This document shows, piece by piece, positions 11,401-26,400 of a stretch of DNA of 64,000 nt. Within the stretch, counting starts at the first letter, position 1; every line of letters begins with the position of its first letter. A model generated the notes under the pieces. That model was not told the DNA's origin. It searched no databases and saw only the letters and a program-made list of their open reading frames with translations. Made by a program: the position numbers and the translations under genes. The stretch is taken from assembly GCA_030549495.1 (NCBI GenBank), contig JAUIRK010000977.1, positions 176,501 through 240,500 of the forward strand. The letters are read 5' to 3'. The DNA is from Nectonema munidae (taxonomy: Eukaryota > Nematomorpha > Nectonematoida > Nectonematidae).

Positions 11401-14400
11401 CTCGTCGTCACTTTTGTTCTATGTCTCACTTCTTTATTTCTAATCCTATCTTTTCTTGTAACGTTCAGCATCATTCTCAGCATTTTCATTTCCGTCACTT
11501 CTAGCTTTTTTTTTCACTATTTATCAGACACCAACATTCTGATCCGTAAGTCATGACGGGTCTAACTATTGATGTATACACCTTGGCCTTAAAATTCATG
11601 GGTAGTTTTCTATCGTTTATAACAGGTTTAACCTCTCTCCATTTTGCCCAACTCGCATTCAATTTCACTATCTGCCATACTTATTAAGTCATCGGCAAAC
11701 AAAAGTTCATTTAATCCTTATTTTCTGATATTTTTGGAGATTTTATCAATAACAACTGCAAAAAGAAAAGGGCTCAATGCAGAACCTTGGTGTAACCCTA
11801 CTTTTATGTCAAATTCCTGTGAGTATCCGTTCATTGTTCTGATGGAAGTTTTAGAGTTTCTATAGGTTTCCTTAACTAGTCTCACTAACTTTTCACTAAC
11901 ACCTTTTTCTCTTAGACTCCAGTACACAACATCCCTTGGAACCCTATCATACGCTTTCTCTAGGTCTACAAAACCGCAGAATAAAGGCTGATTTCCTTCA
12001 AGTCTCTTTTCCATCACCTGTCTAACTATAAATATAGGATCTACTGTACTCTTTCCTCTCATAAATCCAAACTGGTTATCATTTATGTTAACTTGATTTC
12101 TTAAACGTCCAGCCAAAATTCTTTCCAGAAGTTTTAATCCGTGTTCTATTAGTTTTATGCCTCGGTAATTTTCACAGTTTAACACATATCTTTTATTTTT
12201 GTAAATTGGAACAATGAGACTTTTAGTCCATTCTTCTGGCATTTTTTCTTCTTTCCAAATCTGTTCCAATTATCTACTCATCATCTTCCAGCATTCTCTT
12301 CCTCCAGCTTTTATCATTTCTACACTTACTTCACTCGATCCTGTTGCTTTATTTTTTTTCATTTTGTTTATTGCTTGATATAATTCCTTTTCCTCCAAAC
12401 CTAGCTCGGGACCTTCAATTTTTGTATCTGCAACGATGCAATTATGCTTGTTTTCAACATTTAACAGATCTTTAAAATATTCTTTCCATCTCTCCTCTAT
12501 TTCTTCTTCTTTAAAAAGAATTTTTCCTTCTTTGTCCCTTATAATGTCGATATTTCCACATTCCTTGATATCTCTTTGCTTAGTCTTTGTAAGTTTAAAA
12601 ATTTGCTTATCACCATTCTTACTATCAAGTGCCTCGTACAGTTTGTCTGTTTCCCTTGCTTTTGATACCGCAATAATCTTTTTAGCTTCATTTTTCTTGA
12701 GTCTATACATTTGTTTGTCTTCTTCCAACTTACTTTCCTGCCATTTTTTAAAAGCTTGCTTCTTAGCTCTTAATACTTCTCTAATCTCTTCCTTCCACCA
12801 CCAAGTTTCTTTTTGAGTTCTTCTACCACCTTTCGTTCTACCAAGCACAATCAAACTTGCTGTCAACAGATTCTTTCTAAGATGACTCCACATTTCTTCA
12901 ATATTATCACCTATTTGTTTTTCTTTCAAACCATTTTCAACTAACTCTTGATATCTTCCTTGAACTTTTCTGTCTTCAAGTAGCCATGTCCTGAATCGCC
13001 CTATCTTTTTTACTTTCCTCCTTTGTTCTTCAGATATAAGCATGTCGATCATGACAATTCTGTGCTGCGATACAATATCAATCCCTGGGATAACCTTGCA
13101 ATTTTTGACATATTTTCTTTTCTCCTGTCTGACCATTAAAAGGTCTATTTGACTATTTCTGCCTCCATTACTATACGTTATTAAATGATCATCTTTTTTC
13201 TTGAAATTGGTGTTGCAGATGGTCAGTTCATTTCTCTGTGCCAAGTCTAATAGTGGGTTGCCTTCTTCGTTCCTTTTGCCAAAACCTTGTCCACCATGGA
13301 CTCCCTCATACCCATCACTTCCCAATCTGACCATTAAAGTCACCTGCTAAAATTAGTGTTTCACTCTCTGCGACTTCCAACAGTAAATTATCAAGTTTAT
13401 CAACAAATACATCTTTCTCCTCCCTATTAGAACCAATCTGTGGTGCATACACTGACACAACAGTAATAATTTCATTAAAACCCTTTAATTTCAATAAAAT
13501 TATCCTGTCACTTACCCTTCTTACTTCAATTATCTTTTCATGCTATTTTTTACTCAAAATTACCCCTACACCATCCTTTTTATTAGTTGAAACAATTTTG
13601 AATCCTTGGATAAGCATTTTAGAAGCATTACCCTTCCATTTAGTCTCCTGTACATAGGCTATTTCAATCTTTCGCTTTATCATCTCCTCTGCAATTCGCT
13701 TTTCCTGTCATTATGCCGACATTCCATGAAGCTAATCTTATTACATTACAAGAAATTTTGTCAGTATGATCTACCACACTATTCTTCCTCTTTGGTTTTT
13801 TTCAGTATTCTTTTTGACGTAGGTTACTGAAAGCACCCACGGAGTACTTCGGGCTGTATCCTACCTATAGAGTTTTGGATTATTGCAAAGTAAATTGGAG
13901 CAGAATTTTTACAAGCCGGATGCCCTTCCTGACGCCAACCAGTGTTTGTATTCAGGACTGGAAACCTTTAGCCTTTGTACAACCAAGTACTTAACCCACA
14001 AGGCAGTGCTAATTTGGAATCAGAGTTATTTTCTCCTAGAACAACTGCTGTCCAAAGCTAATGAGCTTGATCCACCCGGAGCTATACGAGCTTAAAGCGC
14101 CTGTTACTCGCCTTAGGGGTATACATTTGCCATTTGTCAAAAATGGTTTTTCCAAGCCTCTTTGATTATGAATTGCATAATCTGTGGTTCTAAGGATTCT
14201 TCTAAAACTTTGAATCCCAAGGAGAAGAGTCTTGGTCTGTGTGTTAGTGTGCCTAGGTAATAGCTTATAATCCCTAGGATTCTTTGTTTCCATTTTACCG
14301 ATGGCGTCCATTTGGTCAATGCCGCGAGGGTGAGAGCTGTAACGGCTTTAACTTTATACGTTAAAATTTTATGCTGGCTAAATTTTGAGTAGAATTAGTG

Positions 14401-17400
14401 CATTTGTTTAACCCGTTATCGACCAGAATAATCAGACGATATCTAATGCAAAGGAGAAGATTTGTATTAAAAAGCATTAATAAACGCAGACAATTCACAT
14501 TTTTGTAAAGTCATCATATGTCGACTGTGTTCGATAACCAGTTAAGAGAGGGGAGAATGTGGGATCTTTCAGCGAAAAACATTATTTCGACATGGGAATT
14601 ATGCTTCCAAAATTAAAGTGTACTTACGATAGATACTCCAAGTTTGCTGAGGTTTTGATCTTGAATATACAGTGAATCTAGCTCTTCATTTTTTTGAAAA
14701 ATTGCTGAAAGTAAAAAAGGGGTTAGTAAAGAATAGGAAAAAGAAGAAGAGACAACACAGGTACTTTTGTTTATTGCCCTTGTCATGCTGTGAAAGGAAA
14801 ATGCAACAGTCGTGATGAAGAAAAAGTTGAATTTCTCACTCAAAGGATCTTTCTCAATGTTGAAAAACGTCTAAAGAGTGGAATTATGATTCATTTGCCT
14901 TTTTTGGTAAAAAAAAAAAAGAGAAAGACTTACTAATCCGATCGTAACGGCAAGAATGGCGAACAACGAAAGCTCGTATATGCGAAGCATCAACGACTTG
15001 GAGCTGTGCATGGGATTGTGAACATACCTAGAAAATAGGGCGTCTATTTATCAAAACTAATAACATGAATCCTCTTGCTTTTAGATGACTAATAGAAAAA
15101 CGACATAAGTCTTAAAATATTCAGTCAAGCGCATATGATGAGGATGATTGACACACTTCAACTTTAATAAAACTAATAACATGGGTCCCCTGGCTTTTAA
15201 GGGAGTAATAGCATAAAACAACAAAGAGTAAATATTCAGTGAAGCGTAGATGACGATTATTAACACACATTAACTTTATTGAACAACTATAAATAAGAGA
15301 ACTATAAAATGTAAACTAACATGTGAACTAATTTACTAGATTACTATATAACTGACTAATCCAGTAAATACTTAAACATCTTGTGGTCCTAAAGTAGTCT
15401 GAAGTTGATTTTTGATTCGAGAAGTATATGCTTAAAATAATCTTTAATGATTCTAATCTAATTTAATGAATATAATAAATAAAGTCTATTTTTAGTGAGG
15501 GTCTGAAAATAAAGTTTTTTTGGCACCCTACTTGAATTCAGCAAAAATTCTTAATCCAACTTCTTAACCTTGCTAATCAAGTGAACCTGCAAAAAAAACT
15601 TTATTTTCATTAAAAAATTAAGCTTTAGTTTTGTTACATTTTATTATAAAATTTTTAGCTTAAATTTCCTTTAAAAAGTCAAGTTTGTGGAAACAAAATC
15701 AATGCCTGATTACTAATTCGATTATTATTGATAGTCAAGCTGTTATAGATTGCTAAGAAAACAATAAATTGCCGCTCAAATGTTGTTGTTTCAAAATAAC
15801 TCACAAGGAAATGTGGAAAAAGCTTAGGCTCAGTCCGGGCTTAGTAGAGCTTATGCCCACAAGAGAAAATCTGAGTTTTCTTTTTAATGTCAAGCATTTT
15901 TCAAAATTTTAATTAAATGGTTAAAAAAAATTTAATCCATCGTTTTACAAATGGAAAAATAAAAAATATTTAAATGTTTTCATATTTTTTGTGAAATCCG
16001 AGAAAATCTATATAAGTTTAGTAATTTTAAAAATTCAAAATATAACTTTAGTTTTTATAAAATTTGTAAAAAATTTAAAGAAAACTACCAAGTTTCTAAA
16101 AATTTTGTGTGGTTAAAAAAGAGAAATTATGATAACATTTTTAAAATTCTAGGATTTCAAAAGAAAAAATATAATAAGATTTTTAAAAAGAATTTTTCCA
16201 TTAAAACTATTAATTAAAACAAATTTTCATCAATTTAGTTAAAATAATAAAAATGACTATGAGATTTTGTCGGGTTTCCTTTAAAAATAACACTGCAAAG
16301 TTCTTTTCGCTTTAATTGAGTGATAGAGAAAAAAAGTTGTTAATTGTTTCAAATAGTTACTTGGTATAAATGTATAAGTTTTTGAAGTAGTTTTTGATTG
16401 TAGGCAGAAAGGAACGCTTTTTTCCATTTAGTGAGGAGTAAGAGGATGCGTGGCTCGATGAATGATGGATGAACTTTTTGTAAAAGTGATCGATCCTTTT
16501 CAAAGAGTTTTTATACGATTCCTGTGAGGAGCGATCCAATGATAGCAGATCAACTATGAAAGGAAAAACATTACGCCTGTTTAAACAATTAGTTATACCG
16601 ACGTTCAACCAACCAAAACCCCTTGGACTTTTATAGTCGCCAAATGTGGCACACAAGCATAGACAAGGTATTCTAATTGTAGTTAAAGATGAGTCGTGAA
16701 AATTTAGATACGCATACACCTACTTTGTCGTTCTTAAATTCTTCTCGTTCACCAGAAGTTAGGAATTATAGGCAATTACATAAACATTCCTTTTTACATA
16801 AGTTTGTTAAAGGAATCCTTATAAATAGTAAGAATTTAGTGAAAATACCAAAAAAGTCGTAAGGATTTATTGCCTTCGGACACAAGTAACCAAATGTGCT
16901 AAAATCTGAAATCACTTTAGAAGACGTTCCAAAATACACGACTTTTCCAGAAGACATAATCATCACTTTTGAAGATAAAAGCATATATTAGTAATGAAAT
17001 TGAAAAGTTAGAGTGAAAAGGAGTTTTCCAAAGGAGTTACCTTTTTCAAACATTTTTACAGCCTCGTAGGTGATGTTTTGCAGGGAAAAAATCAAAGTCT
17101 GCCAAGAAAATACCTTTTTGCGAAGGAAATCCATGGTGAAGCAGAGGCACTGGTCGGAGACCAAGCCGATCCGATCGTTGCACACAATGATTTCTAGACA
17201 AAAAGGAAAACATCTTATGCATTAGCACTTTATTCAAAGCGAAGGGACTGCATTTCCAAAGCATTTAAAATTATTTATCCCTTTTATCATTCGTATAAAT
17301 TATATAATATTTCATGTCAAAATTTTTCAGTACTAAATGTCTTTTGAACAAAAACTAGTGAGCAAGCCCCATAACTTTTTAGCTTTAAAAAAGTTACAAA

Positions 17401-20400
17401 TAGAGAAAATTCAGCATGGAACAAGAGTTTTGTAATGACTTGGTACTTATAAGTTTGGGTATATTAAAATTCTGTTTTAACCCATTTAAGACCAAGCAAA
17501 GCAGACGATATCTAAAAAAACGCAGACGATTTATATTCAAAGTCATTGAAAAAAGCAGACGAAGATGAAATTACTTATGTTCCAAAATAGGAACATTGGT
17601 CGTGAATGGGTTAAGCTGTATAAATTTGAATTTATATATTGTACTCTATCTAGCTTATTTTTATTATGCAATCAAAAAATGTGATTTGCTGAAAATCGTG
17701 CTTATAAAAATCAAATATTAGCTTTGTTGGGAAATAAAATATCAGACTTCTAAAAGAGTTTGCAAGATAGAAATGATTTTGTAAAAAATTGATGCAATAT
17801 AATTTAAATTTCCAAAATCAGTAGGACGGGATGAAGATGAAGAATTTCTAGGTCTCAAAAACGAAAAAATTATTTTTAATCTTAACAAGTACGCAAATAA
17901 ACTCTCTTGGCCTCAAAACAACAGACAAGTCACAAATTTCAATTTCCGCCTCAAAAGAAGTTGCACCACGAGGTTGAAAAGAAATTTCCAAGTAGGTTCA
18001 AGTTAAAATTAAAAAATAGTTGTACACTTGTTTTTGTCAATTAGGTTTGTGTTGACTCGGTCAACTTAAATATAAAGTCAGATAAAAATTTTGAAAAAAT
18101 TGCTCGCGATACCCCAAAATTCTTTGGTAATTTTAATCTAAATTTTCAAAAAGTTTGTACCCATATTATTTACATTGTACTCAAAAGCATTATTATTGGC
18201 TCTCTATTCCAACCTACTATTACCTTACCTACTCTTACTTTGCATAGCTCTATTATTGATAACATCTTTGTACCCCAAACCTATTTTCTTTCCTTCAATA
18301 TTTTATATTCAATATCCTATTCTTCTTCCTCTTAACCGAGTTTTGGATATTAAAATTTCATTTAAGTCTTTGTCGTACGTTAATTAGGATAACTATTTTA
18401 ATATTGTAAATAATTTCAATTAGTCTTTTCTAAAGGAAGCTTTTAAACATGATCTAATCTTACAACTTTATGAATAACACATTATCTTACTAATTTCAAA
18501 CGTATCCAAATATTTCCAGAACAGTTAAAATCAAAAAATACAAAGTAGGAATTAAACCATGGATGACTCTTAAAATCTTAGAGATGATTGAGATATAATC
18601 GTTTTTAGGTTATAAAATTAATTCAAATTCTTTTAATAAACTGGTTTTTCATAAATTTCGCAATGAAATTAAGAATTCAATAAGACTTGCAAAAAAATCT
18701 TACTTTGAAAACTAAATCATTTTATAAATCCATGGAACTTTGAAACAATTAGATTGAAAAGTTTTCATAATTCCTTAGAAAGTTGTAATAAAGATGTTGC
18801 TGACTTGTATCCCAGATTCTTTTTTAAATTTTTTATTATTATAAATGGCAACACTAGGTAAATTAGGCTAACAAGTACAAAAGAATTTTTTTTATTCTTT
18901 ATGATAAAATATAAAACATTTGACGCACAAACCCACATCACATTTAGATGTGATGTGAGAAAAAGAGTACCTTTTTTTTTCCATCTTTCACATTATCGAG
19001 ATAATGATAAACGCCATCGTAACGTAAAGATTTTTCTTTTACTGTTGTAATTTTTTGGTGTAACGCTGTATTTTGATAAATAAGATGATGCTATTTCTCG
19101 TTTAAACTCTAAATAAGTTAATCCATCTCCTTTTGCTCTTGAAAATGCTCTTGAAAATGCCAAGCGTTATGTATGCTGCAATCAAGTAACGATGTAAAAA
19201 GACTCCGCCCCCACGTTTTGCCTCTACTACCAATTCTATATCTATTGATGTTATGATGCCTTAAATCTGCTCCCCACATTCCGATGTTGAATTTTTTTAA
19301 TAACATTAGCGATCTGTATACTCATATATTTATTTTCAAAAATAGAACATCTTTTTACATAATCAAGTGGTTCGGAGCCATATGAGGTTGATGCTGCTGT
19401 AACAACAGCTTTATCTTTCCATCTAGTAAATGATATTTTAGATTTTTGATGCATAGAAAAATATGTATCATAAAATTCTCTACTAATTTTATTCTTGAGG
19501 CAGTTTTTTCCTGTTCTATTTGCCTACTGTGTTTGTGCTCCAACTGTGATGCGACCTTTTCTTTTCAAGTAAAAGAGCAAAGGTATTGTCGTAAAATAAT
19601 TATCAAAAAAGAAAGGATATGGATAGTCTTTCTTACCAATACCATGGTTGTTAAGTAAGGAAAAAACTGTTGCTGCACTTTTGCTAAGTTCAACTTTATT
19701 TTCATTCAATGAATATTTTCCTTGATATGGTTCAAAAGTGATCAAATAACCAGTTGAAGAATTTTGACACCAAATTTTTTAACCAAGACCTACTGGTTTC
19801 CTCCTTATAGCTTGTTTGCATCCGTGTTTTCCAAAATACTCTACCATTGCTTCATCATGTTAAATGTTCTTCGTTAGTACAAAATCTTCCTTAAATTTTT
19901 CTTGTAAATGCTTTATCAATGGGTGAAAATTGAAAAATTTGTCCTTAAAATCGATATTTAAATTATTCGAAAAATGAAGTCTTCTCATAACTTGATGAAA
20001 GCTGTTTTTGCGCATTGATAAATATATTGCATTATTTCTTATCATTTTCACAACTCCAATACATTCAAAGCGATACTTATATTAAATAAAGCTTTGATTG
20101 GCAAATTATTATTAAACCAGAAATGATCGAAATTACAAAGAAATCTTTTATTTCTTCTATTGAAAGCGGGGAGTGATCAACATTTTTAAAAGAAGAATAA
20201 ACATTAGATTGCTCAAGAATAGAAGGATAAAATTGACCGGTAAAAACACTTCAAAAAAGTGTAAATGATTTAAATTACGATAAAGAGCATAACTACATTC
20301 TCGGAACAAAATTTCGTTTTCATTTTCAAAATTTTCTTTGTTCCATTCAAAATCTTTAACTTAGCTTACTTATTTTTTTCTTTTTAATTCAAGCTTCAGT

Positions 20401-23400
20401 TAGGCCAATTTCAGTTTTTTCATTGTACTTTTCATATTTAACGCCAAGTGGAGCAAATAGTTCATTTTCACATAAATTATCTTTACTCTATGGAAAATTA
20501 TCATTTTCATCAGCAGAGTCTTCATCCGTTAGTTCTTGAACTTCTGGAGGCTCAATAAAAACATCACTGACATCATTTAAGTTTTCAATTTCATTTACAA
20601 ATTTATTTAAACTCATTACTTGAGTGTTTTTAGAAAAAAAAATAAATTTTTATTAAAAATTAAAAACTAACTAAAATGAAAAAAAACAATTCAAAATTTT
20701 TCTTTTAATACTTGTGTTTAAATTGTGATAACAATAAAAATTTAAATCTGATGCTGAAGTTAACCCATAAATTAGAGGAAAATTAAAATAAAATTCAAAA
20801 AGTAAAATAATTTATTGGGCACAGGATTTAAAACGGTGAATTTTCGCCGACACTCGGCTTTATCAAACCACTATACTAATAATGAGTAGGGTAGTTATTG
20901 AACAAAGGTGCAATGTTTGTTCCTAGTTTGAAGATGAATGAAAATCTTTTATTTAATGTACGTGCAAGCATTTTAGAATGTAAGCATCAACATTACAAGA
21001 TGTTAAGGCCAATAAATGAAAAAAGTTATCTTAAAAAACAACTCAAAATAGCATTTAAAAGTCATCCCTATAACCATTATACTCCCTCTAATGATGTTGA
21101 AACTAAACTTAAATGTATTAATGATAATATAATGAACAAAAAGGAAATCAATCCTCCTGATCTGGCTTCACGTGGCGGGGTTGTTTGAAACCAAATGATC
21201 AAGAGGCGAAAGCGAGTATTAGGCGCTTAAACCTGTAGCTCCGGGTAGAACAAACTCGTTGGCTCTGGATGGCAGTTGTTCTAGGAGAAAAAAACTCTGA
21301 CTTCAAATTACCACTGCCTTGTGGATTGTGTAATTGGTTTTACAAAGGCTAAAGGTCCCAGGCCTGAATACAAATACTGGTTAGCGTCAGGAAGGGCATC
21401 CGACTTGTAAAAAAATGCTCCAAATTTTATGCAATGATCCAAAAAGTTGGGCGGGGTACAGCCCAAAGTACTCCGTTGGTGTTTCCAGTAACCTACGTCA
21501 AAAAGAATACTGGAAAAAACTAATGCCTGTAGGTTACAATAAGGTTAGAATAGCCTCATTGAATGTAGGTACACTCACAGCAAAAGCAAACGAAATTGTG
21601 GAGGAAATGATAAAACGAAAGATTCAAATAACTTGCGTACAGGAGACGGAGTGGAAATACCTCTAGAAAGCTCATTCAAAGTTTCAAAATTGTATATAGC
21701 GGATAGACCAACAGAAGGAACGGTGTAGGTGTGATTATGAGTGAAAAATGGAATAAAAGGTAATTGAAGTAAGAAGAGCAGAGACAGAATAATTTTATTG
21801 AAGCTGAAAGGCATTGATGAAATTATAACAGTTTTGTCAATATATGCGCCTCAAGTTGGTTGTAGTAGAGAGGAAAAAAATGAGTTTCCAGAAAAACTAG
21901 ATAGTTTACTATCAGAAATTTCTGACAGTGAAACAGTTATTTTGGCAGGTGACTTTAACGGTCAGATCGGCAAGGATAGTGATGGGTACGATGGAGTTCA
22001 TGGTGGACACGGTTTTGGTAATAGAAAGGAAGAAGGTGAAAGGATATTAAACTTGGCACAAAGAAACGATTTGACCATATGTAACACAAATTTTAGAAAG
22101 AAGGATAGTCATTTGATAACATATAGCAGTGGGGGCAAAAAAAGTCAAATAGACTTCTTCATGGTCAAACGGAAAAAGAAAATGTGTCAAGAATTGCAAA
22201 GTTATCCCTGGAAGTGACATTGTATCACAGCATAGAATTTTTATAATTGATATGTTTATCATTAAAGAGAAAGAACGAAAAGTTATGAAGATAGGTAGAT
22301 TTAAGACATGGCCGCTACTCGAAGATAAAAAAATCAGGAAAGATACGAGAAAATAGTTGAGAAAAGTTTGATGGAATAACAAATAGATGAAGATATTGAA
22401 GAAATGTGGAGTCACCTCAAAAACAGTATGTTGGTTGCAAGTAAGGAGGTGCTGGGTAAAAGAAAAGAAGGTAAGAAAACTCAAAAAGAAACATGGTGGT
22501 GGAAGGAGGAGGTTAGATAAGTATTGAAAGATAAAAAGTTAGCTTTTAAGAAATGGCAAAAAAGTAAGTCAGAAGAGGATAAACAGATATATAGAATTAA
22601 GAAGAGAGAAGCAAAAAGGAATATCTCTGAATTGAAAGCAAATAAAACAGAAAAAATGTACAAATCACTAGGGAATAAAAATGGGGACAAGCAAATTTTC
22701 AAAATTGCAAAGTCTAGGCAAAGAGATATTCAAGAAACTGGAAATGTGGACATTATAAAAAACAGAGACGGAAAATTTTTATTCAAGGATGAGAAAATTG
22801 AGAACAGATGGAAAGAGTACTTTGAGGAGCTACTAAATGTTGAAAATAACCATGAACACACAGATAAGGAGAAAATGTTGAGGGTCCTAAGTTTGTTTTG
22901 GAAGAAAGAGAAGTATTGGAAGCAATGAAAGAAATGAAAAAAACAAAGCAACAGGAACCAGTGAAGTTAGTATAGATATGATAAAAGCAGGCGGAGAAAA
23001 ATGTTTGAAGATGACGACTAGATTGTTGGAATTAATTTGGAAGGAAGAAAGAATGCCGGAAGAATGGACTAAAAGCTTAATTATTCCGATTTACAAGAAT
23101 AAATGAGATGTGTTGAATTGCGAAATTACCGGGGAATTAAATTGCTAGAACATGGGTTGAAACTGCTAAAGAGAATTTTGAGTAGGCGCGTTAGAAATCA
23201 AGTAATTATAGATTCGAAACAGTTTGGCTTCATGCATGGTAAAAGTACAGTGGATCCGATATTTATAGTAAGACAATTGATGGAAAAAAGACTAGAAGGA
23301 AATCTGCCTTTATTTTGTAGCTTTGTAGACTTAGAGAAGGCATATGACAGAGTTCCAAGAGATATCGTAAACTGGAGATTGAGAGAAAAAGGTGATAGTG

Positions 23401-26400
23401 AAAAGCTTGTAAGGTTAATTCAGGAAACATACAGGAACTCTAAGACTTCGATTAGAACAATGAATGGATGATCACAGGAGTTTGATATAAATGTAGGCTT
23501 ACACCAAGTTTCGACACTTAGTCCATTACTTTTTGCAATTGTTATGGATGAATCCTCGAAAAATATCAGAAAAGATGAGCTTTGGGAACTTTTGTTCGCT
23601 GATGATTTGGTAATAATAGCAGACAGTGAAAAGGAAATGCAAGAAAGACTGTTTATGTGGCAAGAATGTCTCGAAGGAAAAGGCCTGAGATTGAATTCAC
23701 GTAAGACTGAAGTGATGAAAGTCTGTAGGAATGAAAACGCTGTGATAAGCATAAAAGATAGGCATGGGATCGAATTGCAACAAGTGCAAGAGTTCAAGTA
23801 TTTAGGGTCAGTTATTGAAAAGGAAGGAGGTTGTAGTAAGGATGTACAATCGAGGTTGAATGCGAGTTGGGCAAAATGGAAAGAAGTTAAGACTGTTTTA
23901 AACGATAAAAAGCTGCCAATGAAACTGAAGGCCAAAGTGTATTTAGCCATAGTGAGACCAGTCATGACTTACGGTTCAGAATGTTGGTGTCTGAAAAAGA
24001 AAGAAAAGAACAAGTTAGAAGTGTCTGAAATGAAAATGCTGAGAATGATGTTAAATGTAACAAGAAGAGATAGAATCAGGAATAAAGAAATAAGACGAAG
24101 AACAAAAGTAATGACGAGTGTGATAGATGTAATCAAAAAGAACAAAATGAGATGGTATGGACACGTGCTGAGAAGGGAAAAGGATGAGAAAATAAGGAAA
24201 GCATACGATGAGCAGGTAAAAGGAAAAGAGGAAGGCAAAAAATGAGATGGGGAGATGATTTAGAAGAAAGTATGAAAAAATTTGGTTTGAAAGAAAGAGA
24301 TGCTACAGACATAAAGCTTTGGAGAGAACGGATCAAATTCACAACCGTGTTCAATGTATTTATTACCAAAACCACACAAAAATTCTTCCAAAATTAAATT
24401 TAGACCGAAATGTAATGCTAATGGTTCACCAACAGAAAAGTTATCATGGTTTGCAAACAATGTATTAAAAGAACTCTTAAGCTTTGTTATGAGGCATGTT
24501 AAGAATAATGTAGAGGTAATTAACAAAGTAAAGAAAGAGTCTCCAAGCAATTGTAGTGATCACAACATGGTAAGCTTTGATATCATAAATTTATATGGGT
24601 CTATTCCAATACAGGACGCAATTGATATAACTTGTGGAACATACGTGAAATATATTGAAGAAATAGACAATTTGGGCATAGAGGTAGAGCTAATGAGAGA
24701 AATCCTAGAAGTTACATTACTCAATAATATGGTTTTTTATGATAATAATTTTTATCATCAAAGAAAAGATCTCCTCCCTATCGGAGGTAGATTATCTCCA
24801 ACAATAGCTTCACTCTATTTAAACCATTTTGAAAGCTCTTCTATTTACGCTAATCTTGACTATCCATTATGAAACATATATGTTGATGACTGTATAACTT
24901 TTTTCAGAAAAGAGTACAATGTGAGTAATTTTTTAGAATACCTGAAAAAGGAGGGTGAATTCCAATACACTTTTGAAACATCTAATAATAACAATATTTT
25001 TTTTCTTCACGTTCTTTTTCCTATATCTAACAGTAAGAATGTCAGAACTGATGTTTTCTGGAAAACAACAGACAAAAATATTTGCATTAACTTCAGGTCA
25101 GCACATCCAGTCAAGACTAAAACATCACTTATAAAAATGGAGCTAAAAGATACAAAAAGGAAGAAGTTGCTTACATATATGATAAGTTTAAAAATAATGA
25201 TTACCCTCACTCTTTTATTGTAGACACTATTGGCAAACATAATGCGAACAACGTGAAAGAACCCATAGAATATATAAGATACCTTTTTACCAAAGACTAT
25301 AATAAGATTCCAAAAATAAAATTCCTTTTATTTCAGATAAAGTGAACAAAATTATAAGAGCAGAGTTTAAAAAACAAAATATTGATGTTAATATTATTAA
25401 TTCACAAGGTTCTTCTCTTTCAAAGGTATTGAAAAGTAAGAAACGAGATTATAGAAAGCATAGATGTGACTCTAAATGTGAGGTTATTCAAGATAAGGTA
25501 TGCTCAACAAAAAATTGCATCTACAATATTAAATGTAACTTATGTAACAATTGTTATGTAGGGGAAACATGTAGACCTCTCATTTTCCGTATCAGAGAAC
25601 ACATCGGGGATATGAAAAAGGAGAATATCAAATCACCTTTAGGCTTTCATTTTGTTAATCTGACATAGAAAGAATAATAAAAGAAGAATTATACATTAAA
25701 GAAACCAAGCCGATCCTTAACACGCAATTCAATAACATGCAAACGGGTTGAATCCTCATAATGGTGATCCATTTCAATGTAACCTTTACTTCAACTTGGT
25801 TTTAAAAAATTTTATGTTATAGTATTGATTTCAGTTTTCACACACACACACACATTATTTATTTATTATTTATGCCGTGTAGAATCGGATTAGAATAATT
25901 CTATTGTTCGACTACATCTCTCTCGTAAGAGGCGAGTAAGTGTCTCTCCACTCCATCTCCTTCCCATAAGGCTCTACAATTACACATCTCATGAGAGTCT
26001 TCGCCCTCTTTCTATCCTATACATACATATACACTCTCTGCAACGATTTATATGTTACTCAGCCACCATATCAATTGTAAACACATGACAAATACACATA
26101 CACTATATCACACTTATACAACGCCTTTATTTACACAAGCCAGTAATTATATTGAAGTCGTGATAAAAACATGTCCTTCGTTATATCCCTCGTCTTCTTC
26201 TTCGCAATCCTTCCAGTTTTCAACTTCTACCCTACTCATTATTAGTATAGTGGTTTGATAAAGCCGAGTGTCGGCGAAAATTCACCGTTTTAAATCCTGT
26301 GCCCAATAAATTATATTACTTTTGCAATTTTATTTTAATAATAAAAATTGGTCTAAAATAAATAAGTAAGTGTATTCGTATTAAACTAACGTAGCCATAG

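Larger units (their letters stand above)
20766..26350 (+). mobile_element. Penelope-like element with inverted terminal copies
   Basis: Bounded by inverted copies of a ~120-bp sequence (20892-20766 and 26229-26350). Inside: an N-terminal protein segment (20898-21160), a nested RTE LINE (21165-24345), then reverse transcriptase and a GIY-YIG endonuclease (24346-25760). Penelope-like elements are retroelements with this RT + GIY-YIG architecture and terminal repeats that can be direct or inverted. The 3' region before the right repeat contains a short CA run (25838-25853) and no other coding sequence. It is decayed. Confidence 0.8.

Noticed and set aside
12436-12816. Plus-strand 126-codon frame in the RTE region
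   Set aside because: Antisense of the charged RTE linker; hydrophobic only because Lys/Glu codons are read on the other strand. The same applies to the minus-strand frames at 22047-22951 and 23420-24238.
26240-26310. Hammerhead ribozyme in the Penelope-like terminal repeat
   Set aside because: TTGATAA, a GCCGA/TCGGC stem and GAAA look like a hammerhead core. However, there is an extra A before the stem, two core bases differ (C3 to U, G8 to A), and I could not form stems I and III with a proper cleavage site. tRNA-Asp similarity explains the block better.
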